Shown one piece after another: positions 1 to 7,356 of a DNA stretch of 21,090 nucleotides. Origin of the DNA: CAZFCK01 sp964517355 (lineage in GTDB: Bacteria; Desulfobacterota; Desulfovibrionia; Desulfovibrionales; Desulfovibrionaceae); the NCBI GenBank assembly GCA_964517355.1, contig CAZFCK010000064.1:1-21090 (forward strand). Reading direction: 5' to 3'. The notes under the pieces are model-generated. The model did not search any database and had not been told where the DNA came from. It saw nothing but the letters and a program-made list of their open reading frames with translations. A program made the position numbers and the translations under genes. The number at the start of each line of letters is the position of its first letter. Position 1 is the first letter of the stretch.

Positions 1-107
1 CGCACGACGACCAGGGGAGGCCCCTGGACGCCGGAAAACGGACAATTTTATTCTTATTTTTCAACAAATATACAATGTTAAAGTATGCGTCCTGCTCAGG
101 AAGTCGA
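1..107 (-). repeat. Family 1 repeat, copy A (cut by window edge)
   Basis: Read on the minus strand this copy contains TCGACT (102-107), a 19-nt gap, TTTAAC (77-82), an AT-rich stretch, and the hairpin CCAGGGG-CCT-CCCCTGG (11-27). The same order and the same 19-nt gap recur at 14718-14846 and 20932-21060. The second GC hairpin of the full element would lie beyond base 1. It sits downstream of the flagellin gene in the same orientation, so it may also affect the 3' end of that transcript. Function is not known. Confidence 0.8.
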
Positions 108-174
108 GAAATAACCACATTTCCGAAAGGTTTTTAACTCGTTGGAAGCATTCCCGTTTCAAAGCCTATACGCT

Positions 175-1071
175 CTAGCCGCCGCTGATGAGCTGCAGGG
201 CCATCTTGGGCAAGGAGTTGGCTTGGGAAAGCATGGCCACCGAAGATTGGGTGAGGATTTGATTGCGCACGAACTGGGTCATTTCCTGAGAGATGTCCAC
301 GTCGGAGATGCGCGATTCAGCGGCTTGCAGGTTTTCCGCCTGGATGGACAGGTTGCTGATGGTGTTTTCCAGCCGGTTTTGCAGGGCGCCGAGATGCGCG
401 CGGATTTTATCCTTGGAGATGATCGCGTTGTTGATGGCGTCCAGGGCCTGCTGGGCCAGGGCCTGGGTGGAGATGGAGTTGCCCGCCGGATTGTTGGGGT
501 CGGCTCCCATGCCCAAACCGAAGGCCGAGGCTGTGGCCGTGTTGATCTGGATGTAGTAGTAATCTTCATCCGAATCGTTCGACGTGCCGAAGTGAACCTT
601 GAGCATGCCCTCGGATTGAACGCCTTGGCCGTTGTGGGCGCCGGAAAGGTTGCCGTCCAAAAGTTTGACGCCGTTGAAGTCCGTGGACATGGCGATACGA
701 GTGATTTCCGAGGCCATGGCCTGGTATTCGGAGTCGATCATCAGCCGCTGCGTGGAATTGTAGGTGCCTGTGGCCGCTTGTTCAGCAAGCTCTTTCATAC
801 GGATGAGTTTTTCATCGATGATCGAAAGAGCGCCGTCAGCGGTCTGGATCAGGGAAATGGCGTCGTTGGCGTTGCGCACGCCCTGGTTCAAGGTGGTGAT
901 TTCGGAACGCATCAGCTCGCGAATGGCGAGTCCGGCTGCGTCGTCGGCCGCTGAGTTGACCCGCAGTCCAGTGGAAAGCCGCTGCACAGATGTACCGAGG
1001 TCACTGTATGCCGAACTCAGGTTGCGGGCGACATTCATAGCCATCATATTATGATTGATGACAAAAGACAT
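175..1071 (-). CDS. Flagellin
   Basis: Structural subunit of the flagellar filament, exported by the flagellar type III system. The 298-residue product begins MSFVINHNMMAMN and has the conserved flagellin D0/D1 ends: an N-terminal helix region with RLSTGLRVNSAADDAAGLAI and a C-terminal region with NRLENTISNL, AESRISDVD and a final LPKMALQLISGG. The central variable part (about residues 140-200) is short, so this is a compact flagellin. GGAG lies 6 nt before the ATG at 1071. The gene stands alone with a sigma-54 promoter about 100 nt upstream. fliC/flaA-type; the exact paralogue name cannot be fixed from sequence alone. Confidence 0.96.
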   Translation of the reverse strand: MSFVINHNMMAMNVARNLSSAYSDLGTSVQRLSTGLRVNSAADDAAGLAIRELMRSEITTLNQGVRNANDAISLIQTADGALSIIDEKLIRMKELAEQAATGTYNSTQRLMIDSEYQAMASEITRIAMSTDFNGVKLLDGNLSGAHNGQGVQSEGMLKVHFGTSNDSDEDYYYIQINTATASAFGLGMGADPNNPAGNSISTQALAQQALDAINNAIISKDKIRAHLGALQNRLENTISNLSIQAENLQAAESRISDVDISQEMTQFVRNQILTQSSVAMLSQANSLPKMALQLISGG

Positions 1072-1170
1072 AGCTATCTCCAGTATCTATGCTGTTTGCG
1101 GCGTTATTGCTTGAACAGGGATCCATCTCGTGGAAAAATTTTCCCCTGCCTGTGGTCTGCTCTTCAGGAA

Positions 1171-1186
1171 GCAATATGCATACCAA
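1171..1186 (-). promoter_or_regulatory. Sigma-54 promoter of the flagellin gene
   Basis: On the minus strand the sequence reads TTGGTATGCATATTGC, with GG (1183-1184) and GC (1171-1172) exactly 10 nt apart, the -24/-12 arrangement of RpoN promoters. Transcription would start near 1159, giving a leader of roughly 90 nt to the ATG. Sigma-54 control of flagellin is common in polar-flagellate Proteobacteria. No convincing sigma-28 site was seen in the same gap. Confidence 0.75.
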
Positions 1187-1215
1187 CGTTAAGAGCTTAA
1201 GATGCCCTTAACGTT
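1185..1215. promoter_or_regulatory. Inverted repeat abutting the -24 element
   Basis: AACGTTAAG (1185-1193) and CTTAACGTT (1207-1215) form perfect 9-bp arms separated by 13 bp. The promoter-proximal arm touches the -24 box of the flagellin promoter. A protein dimer binding here could activate or block sigma-54 holoenzyme. This is a candidate operator only; the binding protein is unknown. Confidence 0.5.
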
Positions 1216-1652
1216 CAGGTGTCTGGAGTGAAAAAGAGGCGCTATTCCGGTCTGTTATTGTGGGGTTGTTTTTTTGACGCGCGGAATCGCCGTAGTGTTT
1301 TTATGGGGAGAGACACCTGCATTTGTTTGTAACTTGCCGTAGTAAAGATAAAAGTTTGGAGAGACTTTCACGGAAGGGGGGAGGCGCCTTTACGCCGGGG
1401 CGGAGCCCCAAAATGGCCCCTCTTAACATTGAAATCGCTAGATGCTCTTATGCATTTCCCTGGAACAATTGGAAATTGTTTCAGGGGAGAGCCTTGTTTC
1501 AAGGCGAAAATTCGCTAGAAACAGGCCCTAACCTGCGGAAAAGAAGGCGCTTTGTCGTCACGAATCCATTACGGGATACGCCGCACGTAGGACGCGGCTT
1601 TGCCTGCCGGAGTCGTTGGAAAACGGCAACGCCTGTCCGCGAGGCATGCGGA
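1216..1652. other. Gene-free stretch upstream of flagellin
   Basis: No reading frame here has a ribosome site or a recognisable product. It holds a small hairpin GGGGC-GGA-GCCCC (1397-1409) and the 76-bp Family 2 core (1436-1511). The rest shows no structure I can name. Confidence 0.6.
1436..1511 (+). repeat. 76-bp Family 2 core, copy 1
   Basis: These 76 bases are identical, base for base by eye, to 14337-14412. Inside are two inverted repeats: CCCTGGAACAATT pairing with AATTGTTTCAGGG around a GGA loop (one G-T pair), and CCTTG-TTT-CAAGG. In this copy the flanking CTAGAGCAT terminus seen at 14313 is missing, so it is a truncated or separately mobilised form. Confidence 0.9.
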
Positions 1653-1681
1653 AAAAACCCCGCCGCCATAAGGCGGCGGGA
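1653..1681 (-). terminator. Rho-independent terminator after the Rrf2-type gene
   Basis: On the minus strand CCCGCCGCC and GGCGGCGGG (9-bp perfect stem, TTAT loop, 1660-1681) are followed by GG and six T (1653-1658). It lies about 130 nt beyond the stop codon of the Rrf2-type gene at 1809 and would end that transcript before the flagellin promoter. Confidence 0.85.
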
Positions 1682-1808
1682 CATGACGATAGCATGTGGG
1701 GGGAGGGGCGTTTCGCGATGCGCGATTGTTGCAACCGGCTTCAGGGAAAAGGATTCTCTGTCCTTGACTAACTATCGGCGGGGTAGGGCGGATGTTGTCC
1801 CCCCGGGG

Positions 1809-2264
1809 TTAGGTTGCGCCTCGTGTGGGAAAACATTCGATAGGTTCTTTGCCGGAGCGCCTGGCGTCGTCTATGAGATCCTGCAGGCTGATGGAGTCCA
1901 GCTTGTCATACATGGCCTGGCTGGCCTCGATCCACACTTTGCGGGTGTAGCAGTCGGCGGTGATGGGGCAGCATTCCGGATTTTTCACGCAGCGGGTGAG
2001 GGAGAGTTCATCCTCAAACAGGCGCACCAGCTCCCCTATGGTAATCTTTTCCGGGGTGACGTTGAGCATGTGCCCCCCTTTCGGACCGCGTTTGCTTTTG
2101 ATGAATTGCCCCTTCTTCAGCGGTCTGATGAGTTTTTCCAGATACTTGACTGAGACGCCTTGGCGTTGTGAGATGTCCTTGATGCGCACCGGGCTGCCGT
2201 TGCTGTGTATGGCGATATCCAGCAACATGCGTGTGCCGTAGCGGCTGCGGGTGGAAAGTTTCAT
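1809..2264 (-). CDS. Rrf2/IscR-family transcriptional regulator
   Basis: The 151-residue protein has the Rrf2 winged-helix pattern: MKLSTRSRYGTRMLLDIA at the start, a helix-turn-helix with ISQRQGVSVKYLEKLI (31-46), and a wing with SKRGPKGGHML (57-67). Cysteines at 92, 98, 99 and 105 match the spacing of the three iron-sulfur ligands of IscR (92, 98, 104 in E. coli), so an Fe-S cofactor is plausible. AAGGAGG lies 5 nt before the ATG. It is not beside iscS/iscU genes, so the IscR name is not justified; members of this family in sulfate reducers have varied targets, including sulfur, nitrite and redox genes. Transcribed alone and ended by a strong terminator at 1653-1681. Confidence 0.92.
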   Translation of the reverse strand: MKLSTRSRYGTRMLLDIAIHSNGSPVRIKDISQRQGVSVKYLEKLIRPLKKGQFIKSKRGPKGGHMLNVTPEKITIGELVRLFEDELSLTRCVKNPECCPITADCYTRKVWIEASQAMYDKLDSISLQDLIDDARRSGKEPIECFPTRGAT

Positions 2265-2297
2265 GAACCCCTCCTTGAATTCTGTAGCATCGGCTTA

Positions 2298-2326
2298 TTT
2301 CATGCCGTTGTGGTGTTAAATGTCAA
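2298..2326 (-). promoter_or_regulatory. Possible sigma-70 promoter of the Rrf2-type gene
   Basis: TTGACA (2321-2326, minus strand) is a perfect -35, followed after 17 nt by ATGAAA (2298-2303), a poor -10. Start would be near 2291, about 27 nt before the ATG. The weak -10 fits a gene needing an activator or subject to autoregulation, but this is inference. The rest of 2265-2559 holds no gene that I can support. Confidence 0.35.
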
Positions 2327-2559
2327 GTGTCAATTGGCGGAGCGCGCTCCTGAGAAGGCCTTCTACCCCGGAGTGCGGCGGCGCCGGATGGTTCCCCATG
2401 GCTTTGCGGTGCTTCGTGATGTGCCACTTTGGATGGCTACATTTCTTTATAATTATGACACAAAAAAAGAGGGAAATCCAGAGCGCGCATGACTAAAAAA
2501 CATATCATACGCGATGTATTCGCCAATTTTCTTCAGAATGACAACACGCGGGCGCGATA

Positions 2560-3351
2560 TTACTGCGCGTCAGGGGCGCTGTTGCAATGCGTTTCTCCGC
2601 CCCATATTTCCTGGACGCCTTGTGCGGTTTGCAGCAGGAGTTGCCCCTGTGGGCCCAAGCCCAGGGCTTTGCCGCACACATCTTTGCCGGCCAGATGCGC
2701 ACAAACCCGCGGCGGCCAGGGAAGCGCCAGCTGACGCCACATTTGCGCCAGACAGGGGTAGCCCTCCGCAAGCCAGAGAGGGAGGAGCCGTTCCAGCTGC
2801 GTGAGTATTTCGCGTAAAAGGATTTCCGGGTTGTGGCGCGTTCCGGTGAGCATGCGCAGGGAGGCGGCGGGCTGCCCCACATGGCGTAATTGCTCACCAA
2901 GCGCGTTGATGTTGCAGCCAAGGCCGCAGACGACGATCCAGGGCGCCCCAGCCTCATGTCCGGCGCATTCGCAGAGTATGCCGCTAAATTTGCCCCAGCC
3001 CCCGGAGGTTTTGAGGAGCACGTCGTTGGGCCATTTAAGTGCGGGAACCACCGCAAATTTCTGCACGGCGAGCGCTACGGCAACGCCCAGGAGCAAGGGA
3101 AGGCTTGCAAGGCGGTCTCCGGGCACGTCCAGCCGCAGCAAAAGGGAAGCGTGGAGATTGTCGGGAGGTGAAAGCCACGTTCGTCCCCCGCGTCCACGGC
3201 CATGGGTCTGTTCTCGTGCGGCAAGCACATAGCCATGGGGGAGCGCAGCTCCTTGCCGCAATTGGCGTAGCAGGAGGTCATTGGTGGATGTCGCACGCTC
3301 CAGCCATACGGGGGGCGCGAAAATGCGTTTGTGGTTCAAGCGGCCATACAT
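2560..3351 (-). CDS. birA: Biotin--[biotin carboxyl-carrier-protein] ligase, catalytic form without HTH
   Basis: Makes biotinyl-AMP from biotin and ATP and transfers biotin to a lysine of target carboxylases or decarboxylases. In the 263-residue product starting at 3351 the family signatures are STND (22-25), GRGRGGRTW (51-59, biotin/ATP loop), KWPND (106-110) and KFSGIL (121-126). The N-terminal helix-turn-helix of E. coli BirA is absent, so it should be an enzyme and not a repressor. The frame remains open upstream to 3660 but that part has no BirA-like sequence; MYGRLNHK at 3351 fits the usual start just before the catalytic fold, although no clear ribosome site precedes it. It is divergent from the oad genes, whose OadA subunit carries a biotin lysine. 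Confidence 0.9.
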   Translation of the reverse strand: MYGRLNHKRIFAPPVWLERATSTNDLLLRQLRQGAALPHGYVLAAREQTHGRGRGGRTWLSPPDNLHASLLLRLDVPGDRLASLPLLLGVAVALAVQKFAVVPALKWPNDVLLKTSGGWGKFSGILCECAGHEAGAPWIVVCGLGCNINALGEQLRHVGQPAASLRMLTGTRHNPEILLREILTQLERLLPLWLAEGYPCLAQMWRQLALPWPPRVCAHLAGKDVCGKALGLGPQGQLLLQTAQGVQEIWGGETHCNSAPDAQ

Positions 3352-3612
3352 GCGTTTACATTTGCTTGGAATCCGGTTAAGAGGCAAGAAAGAAAATGCG
3401 GCACAAAATGATATATAATGATGTATAACCGTTAACCCTGCATTCTGGCGCCCTCTGGAAGCAAAGTCCCTGCCGATAGTTTTACTGGCCTTCGAAATAC
3501 CGAGCAAATAGATACAGTTGATTTTTCCCGCTCCAAGGCGGGGACTTTTGGCGAACTCTCGATTCTGCACTGTGCCGTGTAACAATAAAATATTGTTAAA
3601 TCGGAGTCCCTT
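3352..3612. other. Divergent gap between birA and oadG
   Basis: AT-rich start (TATATAATGATGTATAA near 3410-3427) and a palindrome at 3581-3597. Promoters for both divergent transcripts must lie here, but I see no -35/-10 pair good enough to mark. Confidence 0.4.
3581..3597. promoter_or_regulatory. AT palindrome in front of oadG
   Basis: AACAATA-AAA-TATTGTT is a perfect inverted repeat with 7-bp arms, placed just before the oadG ribosome site (GGAG at 3603-3606). It could be an operator or a small leader hairpin. It does not match the BirA operator, and the BirA here lacks a DNA-binding domain. Confidence 0.4.
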
Positions 3613-3894
3613 ATGCTGCAATCGCATCTGTTTTCCCTGCAAAACATTGTTGACGGCCAAGGCCTGGACTTAACGCTGACGGGAATGGCCATAGTCTTCG
3701 CCGCGCTGATGTGTATAAGCGCGTTTATTTTTGTATTGCCCAAGGTTTTGGCTTGGCTGGAGCATATCTTCCCCGAGGCGGATTCGGTCTGCACGGTGGA
3801 AGAAGACAACGCCGAGCTTGAGGAACTGGCCGTAGCGGCCGCCTGCGCCTTGCATGCGCGTGTGCTGGCGGTTTCCGGCGCCGCCGCGCGTTGA
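3613..3894 (+). CDS. oadG: Oxaloacetate decarboxylase gamma-type subunit
   Basis: Small membrane-anchoring subunit that holds the biotin-carrying alpha subunit against the beta Na+ pump. The 93-residue product has one transmembrane helix (about 22-46, LTLTGMAIVFAALMCISAFIFVLPKVL), preceded by a short N-terminus and followed by a charged stretch VEEDNAELEEL and an alanine-rich end, as in the OadG/MmdD family. GGAG is 6 nt before the ATG. Identification relies on size, topology and its place before oadB and oadA, because this family has little sequence conservation. It is separated from oadB by 287 bp, unusual for subunits of one complex. Confidence 0.8.
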   Translation: MLQSHLFSLQNIVDGQGLDLTLTGMAIVFAALMCISAFIFVLPKVLAWLEHIFPEADSVCTVEEDNAELEELAVAAACALHARVLAVSGAAAR

Positions 3895-4181
3895 GGCTTC
3901 GGCGCATCCTTTTCTCAAGGGAAAAAGCGTTGGCGTTGCGGGAGAATCTGTGAAACCCGTCGCCTCCGAGGGCCACGCTCGCGCGACGCGAGGCCGGCTC
4001 CGGTCGGCGAATTTCCGGGAACGGATAAAAACCGTCTGTTTCAGTTGAAAGAAAACATTTCCCTCCTGAGACCACGCAACGCTTTTCACAAGCACGTTCC
4101 TGAGCATTTCCGGCAATGCTCCCACGCCCGTGGCCTTGTTTCAGTTCCGCGCGGCATGGGCCCTCACCTATAAGGATAATT
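3895..4181 (+). other. Gap between oadG and oadB
   Basis: No supported gene. Open frames here lack ribosome sites and resemble nothing known. The stretch may be a long intercistronic leader; no terminator with a T-run was found, so oadG and oadB can be co-transcribed. Confidence 0.45.
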
Positions 4182-5309
4182 ATGGATATATTTCTGCAGT
4201 TCTTGAAAACCACCGGCATCGCCAACCTTACTTTCGGCAATTTGATAATGATCCTCATAGGCTGTACCTTCATCACGCTGGCCATCCGCAAGCATTATGA
4301 ACCGCTGTTGCTGTTGCCCATAGGTTTCGGCGCCATTGTGGGCAACATCCCCAGCATCGAAGGCATGCCTCTGAGCGTCTACGATCCGGGCAGCGTGCTC
4401 AGCTACATCTATTTCGGCGTGACCCAAGGCATCTTTCCCCCGTTGATTTTTTTGGGAATCGGCGCCATGACCGATTTCTCCACCATGCTTTCCAACCCCA
4501 AGCTCATTTTACTGGGCGCCGCCGCGCAGGTGGGCATATTTATCACGCTTATCGGCGCGCTTTTTCTCGGATTCACCCCGGAAGAATCCGGCGCAATAGG
4601 CATAATCGGGGGCGCGGACGGCCCCACCGCCATTTTTCTCGCCTCCAAACTGGCGCCGCATCTACTCGGGGCCATCGCCATTGCCGCGTATTCCTACATG
4701 GCTCTGGTGCCCGTCATCCAGCCGCCCATCATGAAGCTCTTGACCACGCGCAAAGAGCGGCTGATCCGCATGAAGCCCCCGCGCGTGGTGAGCAAGCGCG
4801 AGAAGATGATTTTTCCGGTGGCCGCGTTTCTTATCTCGGCCATGATCGCCCCAGGCTCTATCGCCCTGATAGGCATGCTTTTTTTCGGCAACCTACTCAA
4901 GGAAAGCTGCGTGACGGAGCGCCTGGCGCAGACGGCGCGTACCGCCATGGTCGATATCGTCACTATTCTGCTCGGTTTTTCAGTGGGCGCCAGCACGCAG
5001 GCCCAAACGTTCCTGCAGCCGCGCTCGTTGCTCATTTTCGGCCTGGGCGCGTTCTCCTTCGCCATTGCGACGGCGGGGGGCGTGCTTTTCGCCAAGTTCA
5101 TGAATTTTTTCGTCAAGGAAAAGATCAATCCTCTGGTGGGAGCGGCCGGGGTCTCGGCCGTGCCTGACGCGGCCCGTGTGGCGCAGATGATGGGACAGAA
5201 GGAAGATCCGAACAATTTTCTCCTGATGCATGCCATGGCGCCGAATGTGGCCGGTGTCATCGGCTCTGCCATAGCGGCCGGAGTTCTCTGGTCCGTTATG
5301 GTGCACTAA
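4182..5309 (+). CDS. oadB: Oxaloacetate decarboxylase beta subunit (Na+ pump)
   Basis: Membrane subunit that decarboxylates carboxybiotin and couples this to Na+ export. The 375-residue product is highly hydrophobic throughout and begins MDIFLQFLKTTGIANL. The signature GIIGGADGPTAIF (about 140-152) holds the essential aspartate, here D146, equivalent to D203 of the Klebsiella protein. Other family blocks are PLLLLPIGFGAIVGNIP and the C-terminal NPLVGAAGVSAVPDAARVAQ with NNFLLMHAMAPNVAGVIGSA. The frame is open upstream, but AAGGA at 4172-4176 with 5 nt to ATG 4182 and the match of MDIF to the family start decide the start. Followed by oadA after 24 bp. Confidence 0.95.
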   Translation: MDIFLQFLKTTGIANLTFGNLIMILIGCTFITLAIRKHYEPLLLLPIGFGAIVGNIPSIEGMPLSVYDPGSVLSYIYFGVTQGIFPPLIFLGIGAMTDFSTMLSNPKLILLGAAAQVGIFITLIGALFLGFTPEESGAIGIIGGADGPTAIFLASKLAPHLLGAIAIAAYSYMALVPVIQPPIMKLLTTRKERLIRMKPPRVVSKREKMIFPVAAFLISAMIAPGSIALIGMLFFGNLLKESCVTERLAQTARTAMVDIVTILLGFSVGASTQAQTFLQPRSLLIFGLGAFSFAIATAGGVLFAKFMNFFVKEKINPLVGAAGVSAVPDAARVAQMMGQKEDPNNFLLMHAMAPNVAGVIGSAIAAGVLWSVMVH

Positions 5310-5333
5310 GCCTCATATTGAGAGGAAGCCCAC

Positions 5334-7172
5334 GTGGCAAAAAAACATATCCAATTCATGTGTACGGCCTTTCGCGACGGCTTTCAGTCCGCATACGGCG
5401 CCCGCGTGTTGACCGCCGATTTTCTTCCCGCCTTGGAAGCCGCCGCGGATGCAGGCATCCGCTGGTTCGAAATGGGCGGGGGGGCGCGTTTTCAATCGCT
5501 GTATTTCTATTGCGACGAAGATGCGTTCGCCATGATGGACGCCTGCCGGAGAGTGGCCGGACCGGACGCCGAACTGCAAACCTTGTCAAGGGGCGTCAAT
5601 GTGGTCGGCCTCGAATCGCAATCGAGCGATGTCATTGACCTGCACGCCAAGCTTTTCAAAAAGCACGGCGTTTCCATGATCCGCAACTTCGACGCGCTCA
5701 ACGACGTCAACAATCTGATTTACAGCGGCCGGCGCATCGCCGCGCACGGACTCAAGCATCAGGTCTGCGTGACCATGATGGCCTTGCCGCCCGGCGTGTC
5801 CGGCGCGCATGACGCCGCGTTTTACGTGAAAACCCTCCAGGATATACTGGATTCGGGCCTGCCCTTTGATTCGGTGTGCTTCAAGGACGCCTCGGGCACC
5901 GCGACTCCGTCCACGGTTTATGAGACCATCAAGGGCGCAAGGAAAATTTTGCCCCCGGAAACGCTTGTGCAGTACCATACCCATGAAACGGCCGGAATCG
6001 GCGTGGCGCAGCACCTTGCGGCCCTCAAGGCGGGCGCGGACGCGCTGGATCTTTCCCTGGCGCCCGTCTCCGGAGGCACGTGCCAGACCGACGTGATCAC
6101 CATGTGGCACGCCTTGCGCGGGTCGGATTATACCCTTGATGTCGATATCGACAAGGTTATAGAGGCGGAAAGGGTTTTTAAAGATTGCATGAAAGACTAT
6201 TTCATGCCCCCGGAAGCCACCATGGTGGAGCCCATGATCCCCTTCAGCCCCATGCCTGGAGGCGCGCTTACGGCCAATACCCAGATGCTGCGCGACAACA
6301 ACATCATGGACCGCTACTCCGAAATAATCGAAGCCATGGCCGAAGTGGTGCGGCGGGGGGGCTTCGGCACGTCCGTGACCCCTGTTTCCCAGTTTTATTT
6401 CCAACAGGCGTTCAACAACGTCATGTTCGGCCCCTGGAAGAAAATCGCCGACGGCTACGGTAAAATGGTGCTGGGCTATTTCGGCCGGACACCGCTGCCC
6501 CCCGATGTGGAAATCGTCGCTATCGCCGCTGAGCAGCTGGGGCTTTCTCCCACGGAGCGAACGCCTTTGGAGATCAACGACGCCGATCCCGCAAAGGGGC
6601 TGGAGCCGGCGCGCGCCCTGCTGCGAGACGCCGGCTTGCCTGAAAGCGATGAAAACCTTTTTATCGCGGCCACATGCAAGGAAAAAGGCATCGTCTTTCT
6701 ACGGGGCGACGCCAAGGTCATGGTGCGCAAGAACGCACCCGGGCGCCAAACGCGCGACAATTTGCCGGCTGTGACCGGCACTGCCGTGCCATGCGTTATT
6801 GAGGATGGCCCCGTTGAATATCACGTCAGCGTGGGCACTTCCGTGTTTACGGTGCGTCTGGACGGCGAGAATGCGGAAGTCAACGGCCGCGCCTTCACCG
6901 TAAGCACTGCCGGCCAGCCCCATTCTGTGGTCGGTCAGGAGGCGCAGCCCCCCAATGGGGGAGCCCCCGTGGAAGCGCCCATGCCCGGCGTGGTGTTGCG
7001 GTTGACAGCAAAACCCGGTGATCGGGTGCGCAGCGGCCAGGCCCTGGTGATCATCGAAGCCATGAAAATGGAGGTGGAAGTCACCGCGTCCGTGAACGGC
7101 GTGCTCGGGGCTTTTACCGTTGCGCAGGGCGATCAGGTTGCCGGAGGCCAGGCCTTGGCATATATCAACTGA
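5334..7172 (+). CDS. oadA: Oxaloacetate decarboxylase alpha subunit / biotin carboxyltransferase
   Basis: Transfers CO2 from oxaloacetate to its own biotin, giving pyruvate; carboxybiotin is then handed to OadB. The 612-residue product begins at a GTG preceded by GAGAGGAAG. Residues 1-300 are the carboxyltransferase barrel, recognisable by AFRDGFQS (12-19), CFKDASGT, YHTHETAGIG and SLAPVSGGTCQTD. Residues about 300-475 are the PYC/OADA conserved region, a proline/glycine linker follows, and the C-terminal 70 residues are a biotinyl domain with EAMKMEVEV, biotin lysine K578. Several usually invariant positions differ (TLRDAHQS is CTAFRDGFQS; HTHDTSG is HTHETAG), so it belongs to a divergent branch and another acyl substrate cannot be excluded. 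Context of oadG and oadB supports oxaloacetate. Confidence 0.9.
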   Translation: MAKKHIQFMCTAFRDGFQSAYGARVLTADFLPALEAAADAGIRWFEMGGGARFQSLYFYCDEDAFAMMDACRRVAGPDAELQTLSRGVNVVGLESQSSDVIDLHAKLFKKHGVSMIRNFDALNDVNNLIYSGRRIAAHGLKHQVCVTMMALPPGVSGAHDAAFYVKTLQDILDSGLPFDSVCFKDASGTATPSTVYETIKGARKILPPETLVQYHTHETAGIGVAQHLAALKAGADALDLSLAPVSGGTCQTDVITMWHALRGSDYTLDVDIDKVIEAERVFKDCMKDYFMPPEATMVEPMIPFSPMPGGALTANTQMLRDNNIMDRYSEIIEAMAEVVRRGGFGTSVTPVSQFYFQQAFNNVMFGPWKKIADGYGKMVLGYFGRTPLPPDVEIVAIAAEQLGLSPTERTPLEINDADPAKGLEPARALLRDAGLPESDENLFIAATCKEKGIVFLRGDAKVMVRKNAPGRQTRDNLPAVTGTAVPCVIEDGPVEYHVSVGTSVFTVRLDGENAEVNGRAFTVSTAGQPHSVVGQEAQPPNGGAPVEAPMPGVVLRLTAKPGDRVRSGQALVIIEAMKMEVEVTASVNGVLGAFTVAQGDQVAGGQALAYIN

Positions 7173-7356
7173 AATGATTTTAGGTATCCGCGCGAGAGGG
7201 AATCCTTTTCCAGAAGGCGCCCTCCCGGAAGCGGTATCATCATCTGCTAACACTCCCGGACTATTTTTTTGGGGGGCGGGCGCTGCAGTGCTCCCGCGCT
7301 TCTGAGAATTCATGTGCGCGCGGAGTTCAAACGAATGGCGACAATGAGGTGACCGC

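Noticed and set aside
142..954. Plus-strand open frame across the flagellin gene
   Set aside because: Antisense shadow of a certain flagellin; no ribosome site.
1323..2153. Plus-strand open frame from 1323
   Set aside because: It runs through a repeat, a terminator and the antisense of the Rrf2-type gene, and has no ribosome site.
3352..3660. N-terminal HTH domain of BirA encoded by the upstream extension
   Set aside because: The 103 extra residues have no helix-turn-helix pattern and the family's catalytic start fits MYGRLNHK at 3351.
5586..6404. Minus-strand open frame inside oadA
   Set aside because: Shadow of the carboxyltransferase domain; no independent evidence.
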